Shown here in pieces: positions 24,901 to 37,400 of a DNA stretch of 64,000 nucleotides (positions are counted from its first letter, which is position 1; every line of letters starts with the position of its first letter). Below the pieces are notes generated by a model. It was not told the DNA's origin and did no database searches. It saw nothing but the letters and a program-made list of their open reading frames with translations. Made by a program: the position numbers and the translations under genes. Source of the DNA: Spirodela intermedia. Its lineage: Eukaryota; Streptophyta; Magnoliopsida; Alismatales; Araceae. The stretch spans positions 3,579,001 through 3,643,000 of the forward strand of contig LR746280.1 in NCBI GenBank assembly GCA_902729315.2. Direction: 5' to 3'.

Positions 24901-27750
24901 TTTTAATGCATTCCGAAACATTTATTCTTAATCAATGCAAGCCACCTCACATCACACCTCATGTAGTTGCTTTGAAGTCGACCAGTACCTTGGTCACCTA
25001 AGATAAAAACGGCTGTTTTGATGACGAACTGTACAACTTCTGGATTGTTTTGAAATTCACCTGGTCCTTGGCTGAATTTGTTCAAATAGAGGTGATAATT
25101 GAAGCTTCTTCTTCATGTTTGGCTGACTTGACCCTTCTTTCAGATTGTTGAAAAGATACGTATTCAGATGGATGCCTTCCTTGAAGATGGATCTCATGAA
25201 GCAACAATTGCTGTTGTCCGTGCATTGGCTCTTGCTGTACCACATACGACAGAGAAATTGCAAGACTATATCCCTCATTATTTTATGGTCGATTCATCAC
25301 GTTACTATATCTGGCCTTTGGGTTTCATTATGGATAATGATTTGTGCTTATCTGAATAGGCAGAATTTTTGTAGACTTGACATAGAAAGGAAAAAACTTG
25401 GTCCAAAACCTTTGGCGATTCTACTTGGGCTGTTATTTTTCTTATTTTATTGCTTGTATATTTGAGATGAATATGCAGGCGTGCTTGTCTTCAGTGTCTG
25501 TGTACTTTTTCCCTTTCATTCTTTGTTTCTTTGACATATGACACATCTCTTGTCGAAGATATTCCAGCTTACTAATTCGCCAGTCCAGGGAAATCTTTTG
25601 ATGCATCGATGTGAGAGAGCAAATGCATTTTGTGAGTCACTTCGTGCTCTGGATGCTACAGGTTAGCTATGAACATTAACCCAATCTTTTATATACACCT
25701 AATCATGTTTTATCCCCAGTTGCGAGAGCTTAGTCAAATGAGGCATTATATGTTTTTGTGTCTTTTCTGTAACCATTATTCTTATTTAGGCATTACATTA
25801 ACCCAAACCTTTGTCATGAGGAATACATGGATTGCTAACAGATAATATATGGGCGCGGCTCTTGTATTTAGGAACTTGTCAACGAAGGGATTTTTCATCA
25901 TTCTCACTTTGAATGTTTTCAGCTCGAAAATCTTTATGCGGGATGAGAAAACAAAAGAGACAAAGGCAAGGAAGAGGAATAAATAAAAATGTGAACAGAG
26001 TAGGATGTAACTTTCAAGGAAAAGTTCTTTCTTCTCTAGGGCACAAATTCTGTTCTTTTTCCGTTTTTCCTATGTTTGAAAAACTTTATTTCATTAATGA
26101 TACGCACTAATACAGAAAGTAAATTCTCTGTACCCTGATGTTTAAGATGTCAAGAAAGGTGAGGGAAACATTCCAAGGCAGAATTACGAGGCCTTGTCTG
26201 TAGATATGTAGTTCACCTAAACTATGGGAATCCCTGGCAGGCTGGGTGTATCTCTGCACTTTCAGAGAGTCAAGAACTGTTATGGTGTTTGTTGCAGTTG
26301 CCCAATCCATCATGAGATATTTTAGTTCTACTGTTCTTTCCTTGAAATTCTTCTGAAATGTTGAGGGAATTCATTTTTGGCTAACAACTAACCTGTAGCA
26401 TGCTGTGACAAAGATGACGGATTTTGAGGGATAAATTTTATTTACAACGATTTAGTTTTTATCTGGTTTTTTATGGTCTTATCTTAACGAATTTCCTCCC
26501 CTGCCCTAAATATTCAAAGCCATTTTATAAAATATCAAAGTTTAACCAGTCTCACTCTTGTACTTCTCCAAATCTTATGTCTAGTTAGCAGATGCATTCC
26601 GTTTCTAGTTTTATCACCTTGCCTTTGTTCTGTTCTGGGGCAAAGTAAGAGCTCCTCCTCTCAACAATCCAGAGGAGCTTCTTCCCCGGCAGTTGGAAGA
26701 TCAAGAGAAGCTGATGTATTATGATTCTATGGAATGCTTCTGTATTGGAAGAGATGTGAGACTTCTGACCAATGAAGTGGGGAGCTATATCCCTAATTTC
26801 TATAAACTTGAAAGGGGGATTTGAATAGGGCCTGTCTGGAACAAATGACCAATCAATTAGAGGAAAGAATGGAGCGAGAACCTGGAGGAAATAATAGAAC
26901 ATTAATGGATCCTAGTGTGCTCGAGTGTAGTTCGACGGAATTACCAATATTGAGTAAATGTTAGGAGAAGCTAGACGGAATGTGGACTTCGCTGCATTCA
27001 TTGCATTCATGCCGTTTGAGACGGATGTTATTCTTCTTCTCCATGGATTTCCCATTCGCAAGGTTGTGCCTTAGGGTTGCCAAACCATAGTAAAATCTTT
27101 TGGATTACTCAAACGGCAGCGCGTTCCTGGTAAAGAAAAAGGATGAAGCTCCTTGGTCTTCTTCCCCACTGATTTTTCCCATTCGCCACCAGAATGTGTG
27201 TTCACATCAAGAGAATCATACAACAGTATTAAGTATAATTATCCGGATTACTCTTGCAGCAGATTGCCCAGATTGCCCGGATGGCTCATTATTGATTTTA
27301 TTTTGTGGCCGCTTCTTATGAAATCAGGCGGCACTGACCCTGGTGATGTTTTCTCCTGCAGATCTTCCCTCCACAAGCGTCCGAGAGCTCCTGCTGCCGG
27401 CCATACAGAACCTCCTGAAGGACCCGGAGGCGCTGGACCCGGCGCACAAAGAAGCCCTGGAGGTGATCGTCAGGGAGAGGTCCGGGGGGACCCTGGAAGC
27501 CATCAGCAAGGCGATGGGCGCTCATCTCGGCATCGCCTCCTCGGTCAGCAGCTTCTTCGGCGAGGGCGGGCTGCTGGGGAAGAAGGACGCCGGCGAGGCC
27601 CACGACGGCGCCGCCTCCCCGCAGGGGGTGGCGCCGCCCCTGCCGTCTGTCGGCCAGGAGGACACGAGGTTCCGGAGGATCATGAGGGGCAACTTCGGGG
27701 ACATGCTGCGACCCAAGCCCAAGAGCCAGGACGAGGCGCCTCAGGGTTAG
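12973..27750 (+). CDS. LisH and HEAT-repeat protein, plant RELCH/KIAA1468 homologue
   Basis: Twenty exons give 1187 codons: 12973-13216, 14898-15050, 17896-18065, 19222-19329, 20428-20598, 20668-21177, 21285-21359, 21447-21575, 21710-21784, 21886-22095, 22280-22432, 22512-22744, 22868-22985, 23217-23349, 23710-23914, 23999-24104, 24193-24333, 25144-25267, 25545-25661, 27362-27750. All phases match. A LisH motif lies near residues 20-45 (YLLTAFELLHEL) and a second similar one near 165-190 (YRLTAMTFYEEV). Coiled coils lie around 85-130 and 225-310, with HEAT-type helices from about 455 to 1110. Blocks such as VPYVLINH, RRPDEQQRR-like KRPDEQQRR and RRIMRGNF match my recollection of the Arabidopsis homologue (At5g16210, about 1180 aa). 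Mammalian RELCH links Rab11 endosomes to the trans-Golgi for cholesterol transport; the plant role is unknown. Intron 18 is U12-type. The last exon is strikingly GC-rich. Confidence 0.93.
25268..25544 (+). other. U12-type AT-AC intron 18 of the RELCH-like gene
   Basis: The intron begins ATATCCCTC (25268) and ends AC (25544), length 277 nt. A branch-site match TTCTTTGAC (25527-25535) puts the branch A 10 nt from the intron end, with no polypyrimidine-AG acceptor at this site. Splicing joins CAAGACT to ATCTCTTGTCG and gives QDYLLSKIFQL, the sequence expected in this family. A GT-AG alternative (donor GTCGAT after 25287, acceptor AG at 25557-25558) stays in frame but replaces the conserved YLLSK with unrelated residues. 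Confidence 0.85.
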
Positions 27751-30700
27751 TCTCCGGCCGCGTTTCTCTTCGGTTTCTACCTTCTCAAGACACTTCCTTT
27801 CCAAGCCCCTCCCTTTCCTTGTGATTTTCTGGTGAGGGAGAGGGAGAGGGAGAGGGAGAGATGAGGTGGGTGATGGCATCGGCATGAGAGGAGAAATGAG
27901 CAATGGGTGGGTTCCCAGTATAGAGACCTAATTTCTAATTCTAGAATGATTTTGAAGCCCTCTCCAGCCGAAATCTCGTCGGGTGAGGGTGGCCCATGCC
28001 AGCCTATTCGAATCTCTACCATTGAAGTTGAATGATCATGTTTGAGTTCATCCGGTTGAAGAAACCCACGAGGATCAGCATCGCATTGGACTTGGAACGG
28101 TGATTGATAAATGCATCGGCCATTCCATCGTGGTGCAAGAAAAAGGTGCATGCTTTTTATGAAGAGAGCGGATTTTGAGGGGGGCTCAATGATTTTGGGA
28201 TTATATATCTCCAATGGTAGCATCAGAGGAACCGTCACCTGTAATCATTCATTAATGGAAGTGGTCACCAATCTACTGCTACTCTTTTTTCATGCCCATG
28301 CTTTAGGGTCTCAAACTGACCACTTGTCAAACCTTAGGATCTCCAATAAAATATGACGTCTGCCCTGGTACTCATTTCTTTGCTTCTTCCTCAAATGGCG
28401 TGGTACTGAATCCTAGCAACGTTGTTCTCATTTGTCATCATCGATCCTCCAAGAGAGAGAATTGGTTTTTGTGATCCATTGATTCAAGTAGGATGGACGC
28501 ATGGCCCAACCAGGCCATAGCTTGTTAGGACTTTTTCCAAATTTCTGACGAGTCATGGATGCAAACATCATGATCTTGTCAATATTGGATTAAAAAAAAC
28601 TTTTTCCGTATGCATCAAAATGGGTGATAAGGTTATTAAGCAAAATAACATTGTTCGTCTATTCTTGGAAAATAACTACCAACTACCTAAGTAGAGGGGG
28701 AGTTGGACCCTTTCTTGGAAAAGGATATTCCATAAAGGAGATAGTACCGTATAAAGAGCTAATTCCTAACTATTTAAGGTTAAGGTCTCCTTAAATGAGC
28801 TGGTAAGCACTACTATAATGTCTTGGCCGGGATTCGGGCTGCCCTATTGAACAATGGAGAGTAATTCATTATTATTAGCTTCAAGATGTTGAAGGAACCT
28901 TTGACCTCTTGAGCTGATTTGATGGTTAATGGCTTTCATTTGATATTCCTAGCTTTCTTTAAAAAATATTTATCCATTCTTCTAAACATTCAAAATGAAT
29001 CAATGATCAACACTATGAAATGTTAAATCCTCTAAAAATATGAAAACGAAAATAGTCTTCGTTTAGAATCCACCTCAATAATTAAATTATTTTGAACACA
29101 AATTTTAAAAGACTTTTTTGATTATCCTAGCTCGCCTTCTAACTAACCTCTAGGGGAAATGATGGTTTTAAATAACGAAAAGTGTAGATTGATAACTCTA
29201 CATTTTTATTCACTTTTGATGTTAACAAAGAACATATAAATGTTAAACTGCTCCTTTGAAATTACTGAAAAATATTACAACATGATGATGGTTTTATCAA
29301 TGTTGATGTATTTTTGTATGAATAAAATGCTAGTTATCTTATTATTCAATGTATTTAGAAAATAAGTGTAAATAATACTCTTGCAAACTACTTGTTGTGT
29401 GTCCTAGATAGTCATTAGAGTTAGTATATTTAATGTATTTCTAAGTTTTCTATAATGGGGAAAATATATGGGCCATAAAAATATCTTTAGTGCAACATTG
29501 TAGAGGATGTCCACAAAAAGTGTAGAGGAATTAATTTAGAGAATGTAATCTATCTAGCAGCACAAAAATTCCAACATTAAAGGCTCATGATTTCATGTCA
29601 AATAAAGTATGCCATCAACTATTAATAGATGAAAGTGTTACCAACCCATGCGGTGTTTCAATGACCATGAACGCAAAGGAATAACTAGTGTTGAATGTCT
29701 GGAGGTTGACTAACTAAAGGTGAGCCAACAGTATGCGCTTAGTGCTTCAAACTTGCAGGATCTGTGAAAAGTAATGGAAGTGTGTTTAGAAGAGTAAAAT
29801 AGACTGAGAGATGAACTAGTACAAAATATCAGTACCCTTTTTGTATTGGCAGAGTAGATGGTACATGTATTATATTTTGTTAAACAAGTCTACTTATCTG
29901 TTTCATATAGACCTAAGAAAGATTGAATCGAGATCCTTTTGGTTCCTTATATGGTCCATTTGAAAACTAACAAAAGAAATTGAAGTTTTTAATAAACGTG
30001 TCATACAATTGGCCACTAATGGACTTGTGTATTTGTAAGTTGGTGCCAGGGAAATTCAAACTAGGAGAGTCATGAATGTTTTGAGTGCAAGGACATGCCT
30101 AGATGTTCAAATACCTGGACAACAAGTGCATAATGGAACCAAGTTGATATCAATAGGATAGGAAGGGTATGCCCGTACAAAGTTTTTTTATTTTATTGCT
30201 TAATCTTCCTACTCTTCTATAGTGAGTTGTCTCCCTTAAGTTTTGGTGTTCCTAATCTGTTGCATCGTATTTGATCTTTTTTCAACTAATTCAAAAAGTG
30301 CACCAATTCAGCCTTCGCCTTTGTTCCATTGTGGCTCGAACGGACCAAACAACAGGCTATAGAATGACTCTCCCCTTCTCTCTCTCTCTCATTTGAAGTC
30401 ATTATCATCATGGACACCTATAATTGAATCATGTTGGGGAAAACTCTTGAGTCATCTCAAAAGAAGATTCTCTTCGTTCTTTAAAAACATCTAGTTTTAT
30501 GCTAAAAAGGATAGATGAAAAAGTTACATCTGGTAGCAAAGTTACAAAATATTTCTATTTCCCATCAGAATGTTGTGCCTTAGACCAATATGAACCCAAT
30601 AAAGAATCCAATAAGCAAACCTTTTAAAAACTTGCATGCAATTGATATATTCGTTGCAGCTTGGTGAAGAATATCCTCGTCCCAATCCATTGGACGTCAA

Positions 30701-32142
30701 GTCTGTCGACTCGAGTTCCCCGTGCAATGTTTATCAGAAAAACTGAATACCAAAGATCCAGGGCTACAAATGATATTCTCCAGTTGGATCACCTGTTGCT
30801 TCTGGATTGACAAACCGTATATGACGTAGTTTTCACTTGTTAAAAATTCTAACCGGAATCGCCCACAAATTTAGTCTTTCCACGGAACATTCAGATCCGA
30901 TTTCGCTCGTAAATTACATGACACAAGAATGCTTTCTCTCCGAAATCAACCTGTGGATTCAGTTCCTTAGGGCCTAGGAGAAATGCTGGACTCATGGCCG
31001 GCCGGGCAAACGGAGACATCTCACCACGACTTCATGTCATTCTACCTCTTAATCATTTTCCTACAGGGAACTTTAGAAGGGCGACGAAACAGGTCCCCCC
31101 CTGTTCGACCAATGATCCATGGAGATTCCAGGCCCTCAGCGCCGACCACCGTGGACAGCAACACCGCCGAGGAGAAGGGTGATGGTGGAGGGGCAGTTGT
31201 CAGGGAAGTTGAAGTCAAATTTCCTCGTGTTGGGGTCCAGTGAACAGCTGCATTATCGCTTGTCCTCATCTCTTTCTCCTTTCCTTTTTCCGTTAGGGGG
31301 CTGCCTGCCCCAGTGGACGCTCACTTTCTTGCATCAGCATAGACTTCCATCGAGAAGAGAGTTTATCATGCCGGCCCATGACCCCTAGCTTTCCTTATTC
31401 AATGTCCCCACAGAGAGGAAAGAGAAGGGTTTTCTTGGTGTGTCGCTGGGAGTCAAGATGCAGCCGATGGTGGCCGAGGTCAAAGAGGTGGAGCAGCCTT
31501 CGGTAACAAGTACTCTCTCCACTCTTGGCATTCCAACTCGAGCCACGGTTAATTGGAGAAGGGAGAAGGCTCTTCAAAGGACCAACAGCACAGTAAAAAC
31601 ATGCAGACACCTTCTCGACACCGAGAGGTCAACTATGGTACTCATCATCCATCGCAGGACAAGGCCGGAATGAGTGTGTCCCTTTCTATGTGTTGTTGAA
31701 AGAGAGGAAAACTTCGTCCGAAGACTTGAAAAGGGTCTTTTCCGGATAGTACTTGTGTTATATAATATTCGAGGATGGATATTTAGGTCGACAATGAGTT
31801 GGAGATACATCCAAAGTCTGCATGCCGCGATAATATAATAGGCTACATTTTTTTCTATATTTTGTTGATGAATCAAGCTTTTAGGTCATTTATGAAGACC
31901 TACTTTCAATCAATCAGCATCCTTCGGAGATTCATAGAACGCAAACTCGCTAACTCAGCGTTCTTACGTATGGGCACGGTGGAGGGTGCACAATTAAGAT
32001 ACTATTGGCAAGGTTGGCGATATGGTTCACTTTTTGGTTTGAGTAGATGCCCTTGCTGGTACTCTGGTCAAAAGATGCCCTCATACACTCATACAGGTAG
32101 CACCAGCCCAGAGAGACATAGAGAGGGTGGCATAGAGATACC

Positions 32143-32145
<3 letters not shown>
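27751..32145. other. Intergenic region without a supported gene
   Basis: After the RELCH-like stop there is a (GAGAGG)-type tract at about 27831-27862 and then mostly AT-rich DNA. A moderately GC-rich stretch at 30980-31680 carries 77- and 86-codon ORFs and overlapping antisense ORFs. None resembles a protein I know. It could be a noncoding transcript or a decayed gene. Confidence 0.5.
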
Positions 32146-32177
<32 letters not shown>

Positions 32178-32392
32178 AGAGAGATGAAGTGCTTAGTTTA
32201 CCGGAATTTATAAACTATGGCGGTGGGATGTAGAGGGGGTTTCCTGGTCAGGATAAATTGGGCAGGCGTGTGAGAGCTATCCGGCGAGCTGCTCTTCTTT
32301 AAGATCACCCTTTGAGGGAGAGGGGAGAGGTGTGACGACGAGAGAGAGAGAGAGAGGGCGAAAGGGAGGGAGGGAGGGAGAGAGAGAGAGAG
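32146..32392. repeat. GA microsatellites upstream of the small membrane-protein ORF
   Basis: A (GA)n tract lies at 32146-32184. A GA/GGGA purine tract at 32341-32392 ends directly at the ATG of the 73-codon ORF. A CT tract follows at 32741-32777, downstream of the ORF. Confidence 0.75.
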
Positions 32393-32393
32393 T

Positions 32394-32615
32394 ATGATGA
32401 GGGATTGGAGATGGGCTGCAGTTGAGGCGACGGGCGAAGGGAGCTATATCCTCGTGTTTTATGCAGCTGTCGGAACTCTCTGTCTTGTGGCGGCGGCCAT
32501 CTTCTCTTGTGCCGGTGGCGCCTCCGAGGACAAAGACTCTGCGGAACCTCAAATATACGGAAGCGGCTGTTCGGCGGGGTGCGGCGCAGGATGCGGCGGG
32601 GGATGCGGTGCCTGA
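32394..32615 (+). CDS. Small hypothetical membrane protein with Cys-Gly-rich tail
   Basis: This 73-codon ORF starts ATGATGAGG right after a purine-rich leader. Residues about 17-40 form one hydrophobic segment (SYILVFYAAVGTLCLVAAAI), followed by a short acidic linker and a C-terminus of repeated Cys-Gly units (GCSAGCGAGCGGGCGA). Single-pass small proteins with such tails occur in plants, but I do not recognise the family and assign no function. Support comes from the start context, the clear membrane segment, the patterned C-terminus and a GC content above the surroundings. The overlapping frame at 32422-32676 lacks such features and is probably a shadow. Confidence 0.5.
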   Translation: MMRDWRWAAVEATGEGSYILVFYAAVGTLCLVAAAIFSCAGGASEDKDSAEPQIYGSGCSAGCGAGCGGGCGA

Positions 32616-32777
32616 AGATTTCCTAGAGAGAGTAGAGAGGTGTAATCCAAAACAAGCTGTTGTTCCGCTGATTTGACAACACCTATTGTCCACAAAGTAA
32701 CTCTTTTATACGTCTCTTAACCTCTAATTTTCACTCTCCTCTCGCTCTCTCTCTCTCTCTCGCTCGCTCTCTCTCTA

Positions 32778-35700
32778 CAGATCTCTTTTCTTCTTTCTCT
32801 CCAAGAGAATGCGTTGACGCAGCGCAAAGCTAGTCGATGATCCGCAAGGGTGAACTCTTCCCAAAGATGCGATGGGAAACAGGACACGTTCATCACAAAC
32901 GGTGACGGAGAAAAGGTTTCAGGACGTCTTTCAGCCTTTTCTTGAATATTTAAATTGACTTTGAGGGAAAGGATATTTTTTTCACCATAGCTCCCTGTAT
33001 ACATTGAACATTTCGATGTATCTCTCTCTCGACGGACATCAGATATCATTAGATATCCAAAGATTACTCTCTCAAGCGCGGTCTATTCGATAAGGAACAC
33101 AACAAGGCAGGCGGGAACCCGAATGATAACTTTCTTCCGTCTGTCTTGTTCTTGTCTACTGCGAACGGATGCAGGGAAGAGAAGATCTTTCCAACAACAC
33201 AAATATGAACCGAGAGAGAGAAGTAAAGAACAACATAATGCCTGAACGTCTCTTCAAAACGGGGTTCAGAAAAAACTCAGAGTGAGTACGAGAGAAATAT
33301 GAACGTTGGACGGAGATTCCGGTAACCACAATTTGATTTCTCCCATCATAAAAAATTGTGTTTTTTATGGACATTAAGCACGTGTGTGAACCGATAGACT
33401 TGACAAGGATCTTCCGGAGTCCGCCTTCACCCCCTTCTTGAGTGGGCCAGAGCTCTACAGTTTGGCACTCAGGAAAAAACAGGCCGAGTGCTAGAGCTGT
33501 ACAGTCACATCCCATCCCCATTACCGCCAATCGATTGTGAGTGTTGCTGCACAGGGTCGGAAGCCGAGGGCATTCTGTCGGTGAGAGCATCTCCCGGTGA
33601 CATCACCTGACGTGACCTTTTCTTGGCCTGTTGATGGAGCAAGGGGTCCAGACTCTGGATCGTTGCTTTTTTTTTCAACGATAATATCATATGAGGAATT
33701 TTCGTAAAGACCATGTAGGCTTTTCTTTGCTGATTAATGACCAGCAGTCCAAGTGATTAACTTCTATAGAAGATCTGCTGGACGATGCTTTATATGGTTG
33801 TTAAGAAGCGGAAGCCATGGGAGACGAGGGAGAAAGCATGGTGATAAAGAGTGCTCAAAATGGTGACAATAAACTTTTCTATAAACCAAGTTATCATACA
33901 ACAGAAAATAATTTAATAGTAGTTCTGTGTATTCTAAGAGTTAACTCCTCAATTCTGGCCTTTAATTTGGGACGTGCTAGCTTAATCTTTGCACAAAGGC
34001 ACAACCCATACTAGGCTTACATAACATGACAAAACAAGGAAAACCTGTAAAGGAGATGATAATTTTTGGATCTTGAAAATCAATTAAAGATACGTTACCT
34101 AGAATGAAGTGAGATTTCAAAATATACTTGTTTTCAGTTCATTGATGCATTCATATCTCACATTTTGAGGAAACATTACGCCTTAAACGTTCCAATTTTC
34201 TACTGCAGACAGGCCCCTTTTGACAGCTTGGAAAGGCTAATTTTCCATTATTTTTTTCTTGTTATCATATTGACAATAACTTTATAGTTATCCTCGAATT
34301 TCTGCTTATTTATTCCTCAAAGTTCAAACTCTTGCAGATGTGGTTTTGTCAATTGCATATTTGACATGCTCTTTGTTTCAACAGAAGTTTGACCTATTAA
34401 TGCTCATGCGATCTGCATACATTCAATTTTGCAGCAAGTGTTGACACATATGTATTCGATGTTGAAATTTGATGTTCTACTATCTACTTTTCCAATGCTT
34501 GACTTTCAGTAGCTTTCCCAAATATTATTTGTATAATATTTTATCTCTAAAAATTGAGTTCAAACTGATTAGCCCTTTATCTTTATAAACAATGCTTCTA
34601 TGCATCAAAATACATCAGCCAATCTACTCATAGTCATGTTTCAGGATGTAAAAAAACTATCACCTTGATTCACAGAGAGTAGATGGAATTCATATGATTC
34701 TACATTGATAGAGGGATATATCAACAATGTTAAGGATCAGATCAATATAACACCAATGTTTTAACTTAATTGACGATGGAACCTAGCCTTTGATCAACAT
34801 GCTTTTACTTATCCATTATACCCAATTAAAAATCTTCATTCTTTAGTTGTGTGTTTGACACATACTTGACAACTACAATCTAAGGTTTGGTAATAGTTAG
34901 CTGAGAATTGTTGCTAAACTTGTGCAAAATATATTGGAGATTATAGACATGGATACATTTTTCTTAGATAAAAAGATAACATAGGAAGGAACTGTAAAGA
35001 GATAAAGATATAAATAAAGCATTCCCTGTGGGACCTTAAATAATTTTAATGAAAAAAAATGGAGATAAGGATAAAATGATGATCCAATGGTATTAGAACT
35101 ATATTACTTGATGATCTAAATCATTGTAGAGGAAAATATCTTAAATCACGGAAGAAATGTTCGAGTATAGTGGTTGTTGTACTCAACTGTTAAAATAGTT
35201 TTTAAATACAAGGTTCTATGACAGTTATTAGTTTGTATTTCGAAAGTTAATTAAAATAAGTACATAATAACCGAAATAAACATTAGGAAGGAATTGCAAA
35301 CTGATTGCTGCTCCACTGCCAATTATTCGTCCATTCAGGACTAGCTGAAATATGAAAGAAGTTAATTTTTTCATATCATGTAATTTTACTAAAATATTAG
35401 TTAATTCATTTGAGTAGGGAATGACTTATTCTAATTGTGTTAGTCTACAGTCATGAATCTAGAAATACTTAGTCAAGTACTAATTTGATTTAAGTGACTG
35501 ATGTTGGAACATTAAGTACACATTATTTTATGATGAAAAACACATAAAATAAATTAAATTATGCTTATTTTTCATTTAGTTTGATATATGATTAAATATT
35601 TTCTTATAGATGAGCTTGAATAAAATTAAATGAATTTTGAAAAATAAGTAAGTAATAATAATAAATATCTAACTAAAAATTTAAGGAATGCATGACTATC

Positions 35701-37214
35701 TCGAAATATTCAATTTTGAGTGTTGGTAGATTTGACTAAATAAAATTATTATTTTTGATATTATTGTGAAAACTATTTTTTTTAAAAAAAATCACAATGA
35801 GAAAATAATAAATTCGAAAATCTAAATTTGCAATAATATTTGAACTAAAATATGGGTATAAAAGAATTCTTTGTTGACTATTTGCTTATGATTCTATATT
35901 ATTACATTTAAATTTTTTTGATATTGAATTAATTGATTGACTTTGCTTTAATTATAATATTAATAATACCACATAAGATTTTTGAAATATTAATGATAGT
36001 TTAGAAAATTCTTTTAGATCTTGATACAATTTGAGGATTTTGAGATGTTTTGATTACCAAATTATTATTAATATTAAAAAATATATTTCGATAAAATTGG
36101 ATCATTACAAGAGTTAGATTGAATCATTGTGCTTTAGATATATATGTTGGTACTTAAATGGTAGCACATATTGATTTGTCCAAGAGGATATCCAAACTTT
36201 TAGAGAACATGTTGTATTGATTTCCAACCATTTGTATTTTTAAATGAAGTTTTAATTTAAACATTTAAGAGATGAAAAAATAAGATAGATTTTTTGAATT
36301 AAGTTTAATATAAATTCAGTACCTCTGCAATGGCTAATTAGTTCCAAATTATCACCTATAACTCCTCTTTGATCTTGAGAGTCTTGTTGAAAGTTTTGTA
36401 GAAAATGTTTATGAGAATTTGAGAGGTCTTCCTTATTGGTCAAAGGACATGGAGACAATACATTTAATTGACGAAATTGAGGGTCATTGAAAAGCCCCAA
36501 AATTGGTCAATCAATAATAATTATGTGTTTACTCTTTTAGATTATATTTTGAAATAGCTCAATACTATGGTAAGTTCAAGGATTGATCCTAAAGGAATGA
36601 TGGGTAAAGTTCATTTTTATTTGTTGATTAAAATTGGTAGCAATGATGAAAATCACAAAGAAGAAGAAATGAGAAGCAAAAGGAAAGAAAAGGGGTTGAG
36701 GCGTCAAATGGATTTTGTCGAAGTATGGATGATGCCATGTGATCAAAGGAATTATGGGATCAACTCTAATTCAAATCAAAATGTATTTTCTAACTAAGAA
36801 CATCCGACTCATAAGTACTTCAAAACCAACCTGATTATCACCACGTCTTTTTCCTTATTTCTACTAGGAGACAATAACTATTAGCTATGGGAAGGAATCT
36901 CATTAAGGGCGAATAACCTGATGACGAATAAATGACACACCTCTGATCATGAGGTATAGAGCTTGAGACCCTTTGAACCTTGTTAGGATGACAACTGTGT
37001 AAAGTTCCACTAAGATAAGCTGCCTTCTAATTGTTTGATACATTGTGTATATAGGACAACATCATCCATTCTCTCTTGCTCTCATGAGGTTAGCCCTTAA
37101 TTCGACAATTGTGATGCTCTATTCTTGCATGATTAGCCTTAGATCTCTTAACCGTCATATTGAATTCTCACCCCTTGGATGGGAATGAAATCTTCATGTA
37201 ATCATCTCCTCCAT
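32778..37214. other. AT-rich intergenic DNA
   Basis: There is a moderately GC-rich part up to about 33720, with ORFs on the minus strand (33156-33590, 33505-33714) that resemble nothing known. From about 33.8 kb the sequence is strongly AT-rich with no supported coding frame, and is probably old transposon-derived DNA. Confidence 0.5.
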
Positions 37215-37400
37215 CGAATCTTCCTTCATGCTTTCTCATGTGCCTCTTGATATGTAAGCATCTCGACTATTAGATTTATACTCTTTTTGTCTTGAATTGA
37301 TGGTGGATCCTTCTTCATGCCTTCTCGTATTCCTTTGGATAAGTAAGTATCTTGGCCGTTGGTTCAATGTTTTTTTTCTCTTGAGTAGATGGTGAATCTT
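37215..37400. repeat. Imperfect 90-bp tandem duplication
   Basis: Two units, about 37215-37305 and 37306-37394, align along their length. Each starts CTTCHTTCATGC-like, has a TAAGYATCT core and ends TKGATGGTG. A third unit begins (AATCTTGCTTGCC) and stops. The copies are clearly diverged. Confidence 0.6.

Noticed and set aside
25288-25558. GT-AG intron as the normal form of RELCH intron 18
   Set aside because: It keeps the frame but loses conserved YLLSK and ignores the perfect AT-AC donor, branch site and spacing. It was kept only as the alternative.
31799-32233. 144-codon ORF ending in Arg-Glu repeats
   Set aside because: Its second half is the translated (GA)n microsatellite and the first half shows no family resemblance.
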